This document shows positions 8,047 through 8,622 of a stretch of 8,622 nt of DNA, piece by piece. Under the pieces are notes generated by a model, which was given only the letters and a program-made list of their open reading frames with translations, had not been told where the DNA came from and ran no database searches. Each line of letters opens with the position of its first letter. The stretch's first letter is position 1. The stretch is from JBKPNX01 sp046732855 (GTDB lineage: Bacteria > Pseudomonadota > Alphaproteobacteria > Geminicoccales > Geminicoccaceae): NCBI GenBank assembly GCA_046732855.1, contig JBKPNX010000079.1:1-8622 (forward strand). The letters run 5' to 3'. The translations under genes and the position numbers were made by a program.

Positions 8047-8622
8047 ATGCTGCCCACAAGCGGAGGCTCAGCGGGATGCCCGCGCCGGTCCCGGGTCATC
8101 GCCGGTCTCGCCGCGATCTCGGCGACGGTGATGGCCTGGACGCCAGTCGGTGCCGCGGAGCTCAACGCGCTGGTCTGGTGCGACCACGCCGATCCGGCGG
8201 TGCTCGGCCCGTTTGAGGAGGCCAACGACGTCACGGTGAACGTCAAGGAATACGAGGGCACGGGCGCCGGCCTCGCCATTGTCGAGCAGTCCCGGCCCGG
8301 CGACTGGGACGTGATGGTGATCGACTCGATCGACATCCGCCGCGGCGTCGACAAGGGCCTGTTCGCCGCCCTGCCGGAGGACCAGCTGCCGCTGGGCGAC
8401 CTCTATCCGCAGGTGCGCCTCGACCAGTTCACCACGGCCGACGGCAAGCGCTACGGCATCACCGAGAAGTTCGGCTACAACACGATCGGCTTCAACAAGG
8501 ACGAGGTCGACGTCGCGGACATGCAGACGCTCGCCTCGCTGTCCGATTCAAAATACCGGGACAAGATCGCGATCTACGACTACTACCTGCCGGTGGCGGG
8601 CAAGGCAGAAGCCCCAACAAAT
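8047..8622 (+). CDS. ABC transporter periplasmic solute-binding protein, family 1, spermidine/putrescine-like (C-terminus outside window)
   Basis: The first 192 codons of a periplasmic ligand-capture protein that would deliver a solute, polyamine-like by family, to an ABC importer. GAGGAG (8034-8039) lies 7 bases before the ATG. The signal peptide has a basic PRRSR at 12-16 and a hydrophobic core at about 17-31, with a likely cut after VGAA near residue 37. The mature start LNALVWCDHADPAVLGPFEE and the later blocks YEGTGAGLAIVEQSRPGDWDV and EKFGYNTIGFNKDEV are typical of family 1 binding proteins of the PotD type. Ligand identity cannot be settled from half a protein. It follows the peroxidase-kinase pair on the same strand after a structured gap and may be its regulated target. 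The last six or so codons (GCA GAA GCC CCA ACA AAT) depart from the gene's usual G/C third positions and from expected family sequence. Confidence 0.88.
   Translation, partial: MLPTSGGSAGCPRRSRVIAGLAAISATVMAWTPVGAAELNALVWCDHADPAVLGPFEEANDVTVNVKEYEGTGAGLAIVEQSRPGDWDVMVIDSIDIRRGVDKGLFAALPEDQLPLGDLYPQVRLDQFTTADGKRYGITEKFGYNTIGFNKDEVDVADMQTLASLSDSKYRDKIAIYDYYLPVAGKAEAPTN

Overview
The window reads as chromosomal DNA of a high-GC proteobacterium, most likely an alphaproteobacterium. The grounds are strong G/C preference at third codon positions in every convincing gene, family-level resemblance of the proteins to alphaproteobacterial relatives, and the style of the two-component genes. No genus can be named from the sequence. 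No rRNA, tRNA, CRISPR array, insertion sequence or integrase is visible.

Layout. (1) Positions 1-2170, minus strand: the N-terminal 723 codons of a large signalling protein with a SAM-like domain, a class III adenylate cyclase domain and an AAA/NACHT-type ATPase module. It runs off the left edge. (2) Positions 2171-2600: a spacer of about 430 bases with lower GC and no convincing gene. It separates the cyclase from a divergent secreted-protein gene. (3) Positions 2601-3236, plus: a small exported cysteine-rich protein of unrecognised family, with a faint resemblance to the VMO-I beta-prism fold. (4) Positions 3361-4083, minus: an OmpR-type response regulator. (5) From 4217, plus: a diheme cytochrome c peroxidase (CcpA/MauG superfamily), overlapping by ATGA with a hybrid sensor histidine kinase (5278-7797). 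After a 249-base leader rich in inverted repeats comes the start of a periplasmic family 1 (spermidine/putrescine-like) ABC substrate-binding protein, cut by the right edge.

How the genes may work together. The regulator is transcribed divergently from the peroxidase-kinase pair across a 133-base gap. This suggests a two-component system in which a periplasmic helical sensor domain of the kinase detects a small molecule or redox state, the OmpR-type regulator acts at the shared intergenic region, and the periplasmic diheme protein and the solute-binding protein are outputs or accessory sensors. The peroxidase appears to lack two residues associated with the classical bacterial peroxidase active site (the distal His and the catalytic Glu) while keeping both hemes and the axial Met. 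This makes the peroxidase-kinase pair the most interesting object in the window. The cyclase and the small secreted protein look like unrelated neighbours.
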